From Hymenobacter cavernae (lineage in GTDB: Bacteria > Bacteroidota > Bacteroidia > Cytophagales > Hymenobacteraceae), in the NCBI RefSeq assembly GCF_014641455.1, contig NZ_BMHT01000007.1, forward strand, positions 1 through 64,000: a stretch of 64,000 nt of DNA. Reading direction: 5' to 3'. The notes under the pieces are model-generated. The model made no database searches. It saw only the letters and a list, made by a program, of their open reading frames with translations, and was not told the DNA's origin. The position numbers and the translations under genes were made by a program. Positions 1-7,849 of this stretch are shown in pieces; positions within the stretch are counted from its first letter, which is position 1, and each line of letters opens with the position of its first letter.

Positions 1-103
1 ACCGCCGACACTCCGCACTAGGCTACCGCTCACCGCACCAATTCGAACTTGACTGCCAGATTAACTTATCTTAGCCAGCTGTCCGTTTTTACTGGACCAC
101 CCC

Positions 104-295
104 ACTAAGCTCGATAAGCTGCTGATTACGAAATCGAACGCTATCAATACAGGCCTCGGAGCAGGCAGTATTTGCGGCACGGTTACCGGAAACACTACCA
201 GCCTGGCTAACACCGGTATTGAAGTTTATCCGAACTCAGCCAGTGATAGAATCAACATTAGGCTAGGTGCCAATCAGCTGAATGTAAGAAGATGA
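104..295 (+). pseudogene. 3' remnant of a T9SS sorting-domain protein
   Basis: Reading this stretch in one frame gives about 63 residues (TKLDKLLITKS..., then TGIEVYPNSASDRINI, then LGANQLNV) ending at a TGA. It is closely similar to residues of the next gene's tail (TKLDKMVVATS..., NGIDVYPNPAQDKINI, LGANQLNV). The neighbour continues for about 45 residues after LGANQLNV, but here the frame stops after two arginines, so the sorting domain is truncated. Upstream of about position 95 the resemblance fades and no start is visible. I infer the decayed end of a paralogue, probably a second carbohydrate-active enzyme that was lost by deletion or unequal exchange with the gene at 830. The start lies outside what can be recognised. 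Confidence 0.82.
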
Positions 296-447
296 CCTAG
301 GTTGCGGACTGTTGGGCTACTTGAATGGGAAATAAACAATTGTATTATTCTGCTTTGTAAGAGCACCTTCTGAGTCTAAGAGTCAAAAACAGAAGTGAAT
401 CTAACAGAAGGGTAAAAGGTACAATAAGTTGTCATTGCTGTAGCTAC

Positions 448-467
448 AATCGTTTCCGGAAACGATT
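448..467. promoter_or_regulatory. 20-bp perfect palindrome, LacI-family operator type
   Basis: The bases form a perfect dyad with half-site AATCGTTTCC and a central CG. Palindromes with a central CG and TTTCC/GGAAA arms are typical of LacI-family operators. It lies about 360 bp upstream of the secreted esterase gene, in a gap with no convincing gene. Sugar-responsive control of that gene is an inference; no LacI-type regulator gene is in the window. Confidence 0.5.
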
Positions 468-621
468 TCGGTACTTTAGTTTCTGCCTTTCTGTAAGAAT
501 AGCTAGCTCTACTTTAAGTAGCTGTTATCTTCCAAATAAAATGGCTCAGGGAGCTTATGAGAGCAGACCTAGCTTGCATAATACATGTTGATGATCCGGA
601 GCATTGTAATTGTACTTTCAT

Positions 622-635
622 CGGAAACGTTTGCG
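622..635. promoter_or_regulatory. second operator-like imperfect palindrome
   Basis: CGGAAACGTTTGCG is a dyad with one mismatched pair. Like the site at 448-467 it has GGAAACG/CGTTT arms round a central CG, but its half-sites are in the opposite order. The two together in the 830-bp stretch without a functional gene suggest paired operators for the downstream esterase. Apart from these sites and the remnant at 104-295, I see nothing definite in 1-829. Confidence 0.4.
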
Positions 636-829
636 AAATCCATTGCGTACCGATTATAGCCTGCCATTTGCGGACCTTTTGCGGAAATGAACTTACTGAC
701 AATTTCTCCTTCACTTCCTAATAGCATACCCGCCTATGAGTTCAGCCTCCTAACTGCCACACCTAGTCACGCCATTTGATTTTGTAGCCTTGCGCTACCA
801 GTTGTTTAACATCACTCATTAACCAAAAA

Positions 830-3253
830 ATGAAAGCAAAAAATACGCTTCTAGCTCTTTTGCTAAGCAGTGTTGGTCTGAACGTATTTGCCCAAGCGCC
901 TCCTCTGGTGTACACGGTTGAAAATACGGGAGGAAGCTGCACCGCTCCTCCGCTGCCGACCTTCGAGCAACTACCGACTATCCAGCCCCTGACGGACCCC
1001 TTTATGTGGTCGGATGGCCGCGGACGCTCGACTAACTTCAGCGACTGGGAGTGCCGGCGCAACGAAATCAAAGCCGAGATTGAGAACTACGAAATCGGCC
1101 GGCGACCAAGCCGTCCTCAAACCATCACGGCCAGCTACGTTCCCGGTACGACGGCCGGCACCGGCACGCTGACGGTGAACGTGACGGTAAACGGCAAAAC
1201 GCTGACCTTGACCTCGGCGGTGGCATTGCCCACCAGCGGTACGGGGCCGTTCCCGGCTATCATTGGTATGAACAGCGCCTCAGGCAGTGTGCCAGCCACG
1301 GTATTTACCAGCCGCAACGTTGCTCGCATCACTTTCAGCCACAACAACGTCACGACGTATGGTAATCCATCATTAAACGACCCCTACTACCAGCTGTATC
1401 CAGATCAGAACCTGGAGAACTCCGGACAGTATGCGGCTTGGTCGTGGGGGGTGAGCCGCCTGATCGATGGTCTGGAGCTGGTGCAAGCTAGCTTGCCCAT
1501 CGACCTGAAGCACATCGGTGTGACGGGCTGCTCGTACGCGGGTAAGATGGCCTTGTTCTCCGGCGCCATGGACGAGCGCATTGCCCTGACCATTGCTCAG
1601 GAGTCTGGTGGGGGTGGTGCGCCGGCCTGGCGTGTGTCCGAGACCCTCGGGGCCGTGGAAAAGCTAGGTGCCACGGATTACCGCTGGTTTAAGGATGACA
1701 TGAAGCGGTTCTCCGAAGCCAATGTAGCCAAGCTGCCGGAAGATCACCACGAGTTGATGGCCATGATTGCCCCGCGTGCGTTGCTGGTGACGGGCAATAC
1801 CGACTTTGAGTGGCTGGCGAACCCTTCCGCGTATGTGTCAGCCAGAGCTGCGCACGAGGTGTGGAAGACCTTCGGCATTGGAGACCGGTTTGGCTTCTAC
1901 ATTGATGGTGGACACGGCCACTGCGCCATCCCCGCTACCCAGCAGCCCGCCGTGGAGGCTTTCGTCGACAAGTTCCTGCTCGGTAACACGACTGTGAATA
2001 CTAACATCACCACGAACCCGTATCCTGGGTTGTATTACCAGCGCTGGTTTAAGTGGTGGGGCACCAATAATCCCGTTTTACCGGCGGAGCCTATTGGTAA
2101 AAGAACATGGCTGGAGGCCGAATGCGCCACGGTAGGCTCTGGCTGGAGTGTACGGTCAGGCAATGATGCTTCTAACGGCAAGTATGTGCAGGTACAAAGC
2201 GGTTTAAATAGCCCAACAACAGCACCTACTAATACATCTTCTTACCTAGTAATGCCATTTACAGCGGATAGTACCGCCGTTTATAATTTTGTTGCCAGGC
2301 AAAATGTTCCCGTCGGGGAAGACTATGGCTACTGGCTAAAAATTGATAATGGTGAATTTCAAAGTGTAACGAGTGAATTGGCAACGAACGGTGGGTTCGA
2401 AAGTGGGACTGGGAATACGTTGACGGGCTGGAGTGTTCTCAACGGAGGATCTGCCATTAGCGCTACTACTGTGCCTGCTGAGGTTCATAGCGGGAGCCGC
2501 GCAATGAAAGCGGTTAACGCTACTGCACAAACCGACTTTTGGAGATTACAAGTGACAAGTTTAGGAATTCCGACCACTATTGGTAAGCAGTATACAATTT
2601 CGTATTGGGTAAAAGCCCTTGCGCCAAATGGTTCGATCAGGATTTCTACCGGAACTAGCAATTCCCAGTTCCAGCCAGACCAAACCATCGGTACTGAGTG
2701 GCAGAAGGTTTCCTGGACCATAACGGCAAACATCGCTACTACTACCTTCTTGTTCGATATGGCCAAGGTAGCCAACACCTATTACATTGATGATGTCAGC
2801 ATAAAAGAAGTAAATACAGGAAGCGGTTGGAACTGGATAAAGTTAAGAGAGGCTTCTCTTGCCGCAGGACCGCACACGCTAACCGTTGCTTACAATGCAG
2901 GTGGCGGCACGAAACTAGACAAGATGGTAGTTGCCACTTCCTTAGCTTCCATTAGCGACTTAGGTGGTACTGCTGCCACCTGCACCGTTACCGGCAACGC
3001 TACCAGTGTAGCAGCCAATGGCATCGACGTTTATCCGAACCCTGCTCAAGACAAAATCAACATCAAGCTAGGTGCTAACCAGCTCAATGTGAAGAGCATC
3101 GAGGTAGTAGATGTAGTGGGCCGAGTTATGTCGCGGGTGAATGTAGGCAAGCAGACCACGCTGAGCATTCCAAGCAATCAGCTGAAGCCGGGCGTTTACA
3201 TGGTTCGCTTCAAAGGCGACACGACCACAACCCAACGCGTCGTTATTCAATAG
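830..3253 (+). CDS. secreted CE15-like glucuronoyl esterase with CBMs and T9SS sorting domain
   Basis: The protein has 807 residues and starts with a Sec signal peptide (about 1-22, ending VFAQ). Residues 25-395 resemble carbohydrate esterase family 15, which cleaves the ester between glucuronoxylan and lignin. The putative nucleophile is Ser235 in GCSYAGK, the acid Glu258 in QESGGGG, and the histidine His362 or His364 in GGHGHC. CE15 enzymes normally have Arg after the Ser, here Tyr. Residues 425-513 and 663-705 look like two halves of one CBM6-like binding domain. Between them, about 514-662, sits a CBM4/9-like module (NGGFESG ... YYIDDVSI), and the DNA of that module is AT-richer than its surroundings. 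Residues 731-807 are a type IX secretion sorting domain (VYPNP), so export to the cell surface or medium is expected. CE15 is the best fit; a related acyl-esterase is possible. Confidence 0.82.
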   Translation: MKAKNTLLALLLSSVGLNVFAQAPPLVYTVENTGGSCTAPPLPTFEQLPTIQPLTDPFMWSDGRGRSTNFSDWECRRNEIKAEIENYEIGRRPSRPQTITASYVPGTTAGTGTLTVNVTVNGKTLTLTSAVALPTSGTGPFPAIIGMNSASGSVPATVFTSRNVARITFSHNNVTTYGNPSLNDPYYQLYPDQNLENSGQYAAWSWGVSRLIDGLELVQASLPIDLKHIGVTGCSYAGKMALFSGAMDERIALTIAQESGGGGAPAWRVSETLGAVEKLGATDYRWFKDDMKRFSEANVAKLPEDHHELMAMIAPRALLVTGNTDFEWLANPSAYVSARAAHEVWKTFGIGDRFGFYIDGGHGHCAIPATQQPAVEAFVDKFLLGNTTVNTNITTNPYPGLYYQRWFKWWGTNNPVLPAEPIGKRTWLEAECATVGSGWSVRSGNDASNGKYVQVQSGLNSPTTAPTNTSSYLVMPFTADSTAVYNFVARQNVPVGEDYGYWLKIDNGEFQSVTSELATNGGFESGTGNTLTGWSVLNGGSAISATTVPAEVHSGSRAMKAVNATAQTDFWRLQVTSLGIPTTIGKQYTISYWVKALAPNGSIRISTGTSNSQFQPDQTIGTEWQKVSWTITANIATTTFLFDMAKVANTYYIDDVSIKEVNTGSGWNWIKLREASLAAGPHTLTVAYNAGGGTKLDKMVVATSLASISDLGGTAATCTVTGNATSVAANGIDVYPNPAQDKINIKLGANQLNVKSIEVVDVVGRVMSRVNVGKQTTLSIPSNQLKPGVYMVRFKGDTTTTQRVVIQ

Positions 3254-3266
3254 TCCGTCAATTGGA

Positions 3267-3293
3267 AAAGCCCCGCTACGGTGGGGCTTTTTT
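3267..3293 (+). terminator. rho-independent terminator of the esterase gene
   Basis: A GCCCC...GGGGC stem with flanking AAAA/TTTTTT follows the stop codon by about 14 bp and fits a classical intrinsic terminator. Confidence 0.85.
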
Positions 3294-3326
3294 ACAGGAC
3301 ATCGGCTATTTATTAACGCCAGAATA

Positions 3327-3364
3327 AATAAACCCCGGCTGCTGCAAAGCGGCCGGGGTTTATT
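3327..3364. terminator. bidirectional terminator hairpin
   Basis: A 13-bp stem (AATAAACCCCGGC and its complement) lies between convergent genes. The A- and T-rich ends would let it stop transcription from either side, mainly that of the transketolase gene on the minus strand. Confidence 0.75.
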
Positions 3365-3372
3365 CGTTTAGA

Positions 3373-3394
3373 ACCTAGGTTGTACAACCTAGGT
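3373..3394. repeat. double CCTAGG palindrome
   Basis: Two ACCTAGGT words joined by TGTACA make a perfect 22-bp palindrome just outside the transketolase stop codon. It is a compact example of the CCTAGG word that recurs through the whole window. Confidence 0.7.
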
Positions 3395-3399
3395 CTGGC

Positions 3400-4359
3400 T
3401 TACTTCTGCTTGCGGGCCAGCACTTTCTCCACGGCCGCTACGATGGCCGCTTCGTTCAGCTTATACTTTTCCATGAGCTGCTCGGGGGTGCCGCTTTCGC
3501 CGAAAGAGTCGTTCACACCAACCATTTCCAGCGGCAGCGGCTCCTCGCGGGCCAGCAGCTGCGCGATGCTGTCGCCGAGGCCGCCGTTGAGCTGGTGCTC
3601 CTCCGCCGACACCACACAGCGCGTCTTGCGCACCGATTGCAGAATGGCTTCCGCATCTAAGGGCTTAATGGTGTGAATGTTGATGATTTCGGCATCGATG
3701 CCCTTCTCAGCCAGCAGCTTGCCGGCTAGGATGGCCTTCCACACCAAGTGGCCGGTGGCGAAAATGCTCACGTCGGCGCCTTCGTTGAGCAGCACGGCTT
3801 TGCCGATTTCAAACTTCTGGTCGGCGGGGGTGAAGTTGGGCACTACGGGGCGGCCGAAGCGCAGGTACACCGGGCCTTCGTGGTCGGCAATGGCGATGGT
3901 AGCGGCTTTGGTCTGGTTGAAGTCGCAGGGGTTGATGACCGTCATATGGGGCAGCATCTTCATCATACCTAGGTCCTCCAGAATCTGGTGGGTAGCGCCG
4001 TCCTCACCGAGGGTCACGCCAGCGTGCGAAGCGCAGATTTTCACGTTCTTACCCGAGTAGGCAATGCTCTGCCGAATCTGGTCGTACACGCGGCCCGTGC
4101 TGAAGTTGGCGAAGGTGCCCGTAAACGGGATTTTGCCGCCGATGGTCATGCCAGCAGCCAGGCCCATCATGTTGGCCTCAGCAATACCTACCTGGAAAAA
4201 ACGCTCAGGGAAGTCTTTCTTAAAGGCATCCATCTTAAGCGAGCCGGTGAGGTCAGCGCACAGAGCCACTACGTCGGGGTTGGATTTGCCTAGCTCGTGC
4301 AAGCCGGCGCCAAAGCCGGAACGGGTATCTTTTAATTCGGAGTAAGGGAAGTCTTTCAT
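3400..4359 (-). CDS. transketolase, C-terminal subunit
   Basis: The 319-residue product matches the C-terminal half of split transketolases (pyrimidine-binding and C-terminal domains, related to DXP synthase and pyruvate dehydrogenase E1 beta). It would pair with the N-terminal half to move two-carbon units in the pentose phosphate pathway. Family features seen are GFGAGLHELG near the start, QVGIAEANMMGLAAGMTIGG with the conserved Glu that activates thiamine diphosphate, HAGVTLGEDGATHQ, and a C-terminal SFGESGTPEQL. An ATG 51 bp further upstream is open, but it would run into the preceding gene, so the internal ATG before KDFPYSELKD is chosen. Its partner lies 2.4 kb upstream, with two unrelated genes between them, which is unusual for this gene pair. 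Confidence 0.93.
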   Translation of the reverse strand: MKDFPYSELKDTRSGFGAGLHELGKSNPDVVALCADLTGSLKMDAFKKDFPERFFQVGIAEANMMGLAAGMTIGGKIPFTGTFANFSTGRVYDQIRQSIAYSGKNVKICASHAGVTLGEDGATHQILEDLGMMKMLPHMTVINPCDFNQTKAATIAIADHEGPVYLRFGRPVVPNFTPADQKFEIGKAVLLNEGADVSIFATGHLVWKAILAGKLLAEKGIDAEIINIHTIKPLDAEAILQSVRKTRCVVSAEEHQLNGGLGDSIAQLLAREEPLPLEMVGVNDSFGESGTPEQLMEKYKLNEAAIVAAVEKVLARKQK

Positions 4360-4402
4360 TAAAATCAGGTAGGGACTAAAGGTCTTTGTAGGAGAGATTG
4401 GA

Positions 4403-5191
4403 TTAAGCAAGAGCTAGCCGCTCACGCCATTGTAAACCATAGGGCAAGTCGAGCGACGAAAACTCTAGGTGAATGACACGGCGTGGCCGCAAGCTTGTGC
4501 TGCGATTAGAGGCATGCAAGGTCAATGGCTTCATCAACATCACACCGCCAGCAGGTACAGCGCACGATACCGCGTCAGCTGTATAAGCTGGTAATTCAGT
4601 GGCTGGGATGGCACCGTGCTGATGCGAACCGGGTACTACTTTCAATGCGCCATTCGTGGCATCACAATCATCAAGATGCAGGCGAATGGTGCAGATGCCT
4701 TCGGAAATAGCTCGTGGGGGCTGCACCGAAATGTCGCCTTTCTTGTCTGTCCAGGGGCCAAATTCTGGAGCACTTAAGCGTTCATTCACGCTTATCATCA
4801 AATCCTGATGCCAGGCTACCAACCAGTTCGACTGAGCCGGCTTATCAAAGTAAATGGCTTTGGTAAGGTGAGGCGTAGTAGGAAATAGTGTTGCTAGTAG
4901 CTGCCGGAGCTTGGGAGTAAATAGCAGCGCCTGTAAATTGGGTATCTCGCTGAGCAAGTTCCTAATGGCGAACAGATCTTGAGTACGGCGGAAGTTACTG
5001 GAAGTAGCCTCCGCTGCAGAGATGGTCCGCAATAGCTGCTCTACTTCGCTGAGGCTGAATACTTCAGGCAATACGGCACAACCTTGCGTTGCTAGCTGAG
5101 TAGCAGCACCTGCCAGATCATCGGCCACTAACGGCACTAAGCTAGGTAGCGTAGGAAGTGTTGAAGTCGAAGGGGCAGTTGGCTGTGACAT
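4403..5191 (-). CDS. PhyH-family (phytanoyl-CoA dioxygenase-like) 2-oxoglutarate oxygenase
   Basis: This 262-residue protein has the Fe(II)/2-oxoglutarate oxygenase facial triad of the PhyH family: His128 and Asp130 in WHQD, and His226 in LTLHAS, followed by an Arg-rich stretch (RPRR, 235-238) that would hold 2-oxoglutarate. NGALKVVPGSHQHG at 180-193 is the classic PhyH segment. The substrate cannot be told from sequence. There is no signal peptide, so the enzyme is probably cytoplasmic. Its ATG overlaps the stop codon of the upstream vWA gene in a TAATG arrangement, which suggests translational coupling, and the transketolase half follows 43 bp downstream. Confidence 0.86.
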   Translation of the reverse strand: MSQPTAPSTSTLPTLPSLVPLVADDLAGAATQLATQGCAVLPEVFSLSEVEQLLRTISAAEATSSNFRRTQDLFAIRNLLSEIPNLQALLFTPKLRQLLATLFPTTPHLTKAIYFDKPAQSNWLVAWHQDLMISVNERLSAPEFGPWTDKKGDISVQPPRAISEGICTIRLHLDDCDATNGALKVVPGSHQHGAIPATELPAYTADAVSCAVPAGGVMLMKPLTLHASNRSTSLRPRRVIHLEFSSLDLPYGLQWRERLALA

Positions 5192-6588
5192 TATTTCGTA
5201 AACATGCTCACCGACGTCGTTTGGCCGGAGCGGATGGTGAAGTTGCGCGTGTCGGTGAACTTGCTGCCGGTGCTGGTTTTCGTGCGGAAGACCAAGCGGT
5301 AGGCGCCGGGCTGCATCGGTAGGTTTATCTTACTACTGGCTTCGGGGAGGTTGTAAATCCAGGTTTGCGATTCGTCGTCGTTGAGGCGGTAGATGCTGCC
5401 GTAGCCTTTCAGATCCGTCACGATGTTGAGCGTGCCGGGTGCGTCGTAGGTCACGGTGGTTTCCTGGCCTTGCTTGATGGTGATGCGGCGCGTGATGCGA
5501 GGCAGCGTGAGCAACTCCACTTCGTAGTTGCCGGCCAGCAGCTTTTGCTTCGTGCCGAAGGGCAGGGCCACGACCGTCGCCGGATTACCCGCGGCCCGCA
5601 CAACTGCCTGCACCTTGCCGTAAGGGTTCGGCGTGAGGTTCGGCGATTGAAGACCTAGGGTGCCCTGCGGCGTCTTGTAAGTTAGCACGTTGGCTTTGCC
5701 AGGGCGGATAGCTAGGTTCTGCTGTCGTACCGGCGGCACCGTGTTGATAACCAGATCGTAACTCTGCAACGCGTCGATGTCGAGCACGTCGGGTTTGCCT
5801 TGGGCGTCGCGGTAGTGCACGTAATTGTACTCGGGCTGCTCGGTCACGTTGTTCACGAAGGTCATGTTCACGTTGCTTTCCACGGGGCGGCCGCTTTCGT
5901 CGGTCAGGTTCACGCTCACGGTTGTTTTCTGGAGCGTTTGGGTGATGACGTTGTCGAGCACCGAGCGGAAGGTTTTCACATCGGCCGCGTTGTAGTACTG
6001 ACCCAGGCATTCGAGCTGCTTGCCAAACTCCTTTTCCGCTCCAATGCCAATCACGAACGGCTTCAAAAACACCCGCTTGCGCTGCAATGCCAGGGAAGTC
6101 GCACACGGGTCACCTTTGCACGACTCTAACCCGTCGGTTATAAGAATCAGTACGTTACGCGCCGTGCGGTCAGCCGGAAAGTCGCCGGCCGACTGCTGAA
6201 GCGAGTAAGTGATGGGCGTGTTGCCACGACCCTGCACCGTCTGGAGCTTCTTCTTGATAGCCGCCGCATTCCGCGCCCCAAAAGGCACTTCCAGCTTCGA
6301 ATCCTCGCAGTTGTTCTCCTTGGCCTCGTGCAGGTGGCCGTACACGCGCAGACCTAGCTCCAGATTGGGGTAGGTGTTGAGCGAATCGGCCATCTTGGCG
6401 AGCAGACTTTTGGCTACTTCCATGCGCGGCCGCCCTTCCCACGGCGCATTCATCGAACCCGACGCATCGAGCAGAAACAGAATGCGCGTGGTGCGCGGCT
6501 TTTCCTGCGGCGCTTTTTGGGCGCGTAAGGATGTGGTTAGCAGAAAGATGCCGAGCAGTAACCAGTAAGAGCGTACCTGTTGAAGCAT
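5191..6588 (-). CDS. secreted von Willebrand factor A-domain protein
   Basis: The product (465 residues) begins with a signal peptide (MLQQVRSYWLLLGIFLLTTS, cleavage near RAQ). It then has a vWA domain with an intact metal-ion-dependent adhesion motif, Asp41-x-Ser43-x-Ser45 (DASGSM), a conserved LITDGLESC segment, and NTPITYSL. The C-terminal half has beta-rich repeats of the type seen in extracellular Bacteroidota proteins. It probably acts outside the inner membrane in protein binding; no partner is obvious. A longer frame opens at 6681, but the ATG at 6588 places the signal peptide at the N-terminus. Its stop overlaps the PhyH start by one base. It lies in the same-strand run between the transketolase halves. 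Confidence 0.85.
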   Translation of the reverse strand: MLQQVRSYWLLLGIFLLTTSLRAQKAPQEKPRTTRILFLLDASGSMNAPWEGRPRMEVAKSLLAKMADSLNTYPNLELGLRVYGHLHEAKENNCEDSKLEVPFGARNAAAIKKKLQTVQGRGNTPITYSLQQSAGDFPADRTARNVLILITDGLESCKGDPCATSLALQRKRVFLKPFVIGIGAEKEFGKQLECLGQYYNAADVKTFRSVLDNVITQTLQKTTVSVNLTDESGRPVESNVNMTFVNNVTEQPEYNYVHYRDAQGKPDVLDIDALQSYDLVINTVPPVRQQNLAIRPGKANVLTYKTPQGTLGLQSPNLTPNPYGKVQAVVRAAGNPATVVALPFGTKQKLLAGNYEVELLTLPRITRRITIKQGQETTVTYDAPGTLNIVTDLKGYGSIYRLNDDESQTWIYNLPEASSKINLPMQPGAYRLVFRTKTSTGSKFTDTRNFTIRSGQTTSVSMFTK

Positions 6589-6788
6589 ACGAGTGGCCTC
6601 ACCATCGACGCTCTCTCCAAAAAAGGAAAAGCCTGACGAGCTTCGAATTGGCGAGTTTTGAAGAAGGTTGACCGATGACAACGAGGCTCTGCTCCAAATT
6701 CTTATAAATCTGAGCTAACCTAGGTGCAACTTACATAACAGGTCAAACTCCGTAGCCTTCTCTACTAGCGCATCAGCTAACAGGTTGA

Positions 6789-7694
6789 TTAATAGTCGCT
6801 GGCTTCTTCTACGCTCAGTTGCTGCAAGGCTTTTTCGAGCTGCTCGTCATTCGGCGCTACGCCGTGCCACTTGTGCGAGCCCATCATAAAGTCGACACCG
6901 AAGCCCATTTGGGTATCCATCAGCACCATGATGGGTTGGCCTTGGCCGGTGAGCTGACGCGCTTCGTTGAGGGTGGCAAGCAGCGTATCGAGGTCATTGC
7001 CGTTGGTCGACAGTACTTTCCAGCCGAACGCTTCGAACTTTGCGCGCAGGCTACCTAGGTTCATAATCTCCGACGTAGGGCCGTCAATCTGCTGGCCGTT
7101 GTGGTCGATGAACGCAATGAGGTTGTCGACTTTCTTGTGAGCAGCGTACATTGTGGCTTCCCAAATCTGGCCTTCGTCCAGCTCGCCGTCGCCCATGAGC
7201 ACGTACACAAGACGGTCGTCCTGGTTAAGCTTCTTGGCTTGCGCCGCGCCGATGGCCACGCTCAGCCCCTGACCCAGGGAGCCGGATGCCACCCGAATAC
7301 CGGGCAGATGCTCGTGGGTGGCCGGGTGACCTTGCAAGCGCGAGTTGAGCTTACGGAACGTGGCTAGCTCGCTCACCGGGAAGTAGCCCGAGCGCGCCAG
7401 CACCGAATACAGCGTGGCCGACAAGTGACCATTGGAAAGGAAGAACAGGTCTTCGCCGGCACCACTCATCTGAAAATCAGGGTTGTGCTTCATCACCCGG
7501 AAGTAGAGAGCTACCAACAGATCGGTGCAGCCCAGCGAGCCGCCGGGGTGGCCGGAGTTGACCGCGTGCACCATGCGCACGATGTCGCGCCGCACTTGGG
7601 CGGCAATTTGTTTCAGCTCGGCCACGGACCTTTCGGGGTGGGCCGCCTGGGTTTCGGGAGTTACGTTAGCAGTAAGGGACGTGTCCTGCGACAT
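6789..7694 (-). CDS. transketolase, N-terminal subunit
   Basis: The 301-residue product is the thiamine-diphosphate-binding half of a split transketolase. Visible family motifs are SGHPGG (47-52), LSNGHLSATLY (87-96), SGSLGQGL (138-145), and the ThDP/Mg motif beginning GDGELDEGQ at 168-176 with an Asn-rich end (IDHNGQQ). It should form the active enzyme with the product at 3400-4359 in the non-oxidative pentose phosphate pathway. The first gene of a same-strand run of four, it has a good -7 promoter box just upstream. The ATG before SQDTSLTANV is the only sensible start. Confidence 0.94.
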   Translation of the reverse strand: MSQDTSLTANVTPETQAAHPERSVAELKQIAAQVRRDIVRMVHAVNSGHPGGSLGCTDLLVALYFRVMKHNPDFQMSGAGEDLFFLSNGHLSATLYSVLARSGYFPVSELATFRKLNSRLQGHPATHEHLPGIRVASGSLGQGLSVAIGAAQAKKLNQDDRLVYVLMGDGELDEGQIWEATMYAAHKKVDNLIAFIDHNGQQIDGPTSEIMNLGSLRAKFEAFGWKVLSTNGNDLDTLLATLNEARQLTGQGQPIMVLMDTQMGFGVDFMMGSHKWHGVAPNDEQLEKALQQLSVEEASDY

Positions 7695-7717
7695 AGGGTA
7701 AAGAATAGGTTAAGCGG

Positions 7718-7725
7718 CAAAGGTA
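7718..7725 (-). promoter_or_regulatory. Bacteroidota -7 box (TACCTTTG) for the transketolase run
   Basis: Read on the minus strand, TACCTTTG matches the Bacteroidota sigma-factor -7 consensus TAnnTTTG exactly. It lies 24 bp before the start codon, with a TTTTTTG run at 7741-7747 that could serve as a slightly close -33 element. Confidence 0.55.
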
Positions 7726-7849
7726 GGGTTCTGCTAATAGCAAAAAAGTGGGTTAAATAAGCTGAACTATCACAATCGATTGCACAAAAGGAATATGAAA
7801 TAGAATCATAGAAACGCGCCACGGCACATCCCCGCGCTTACAACAGTAC

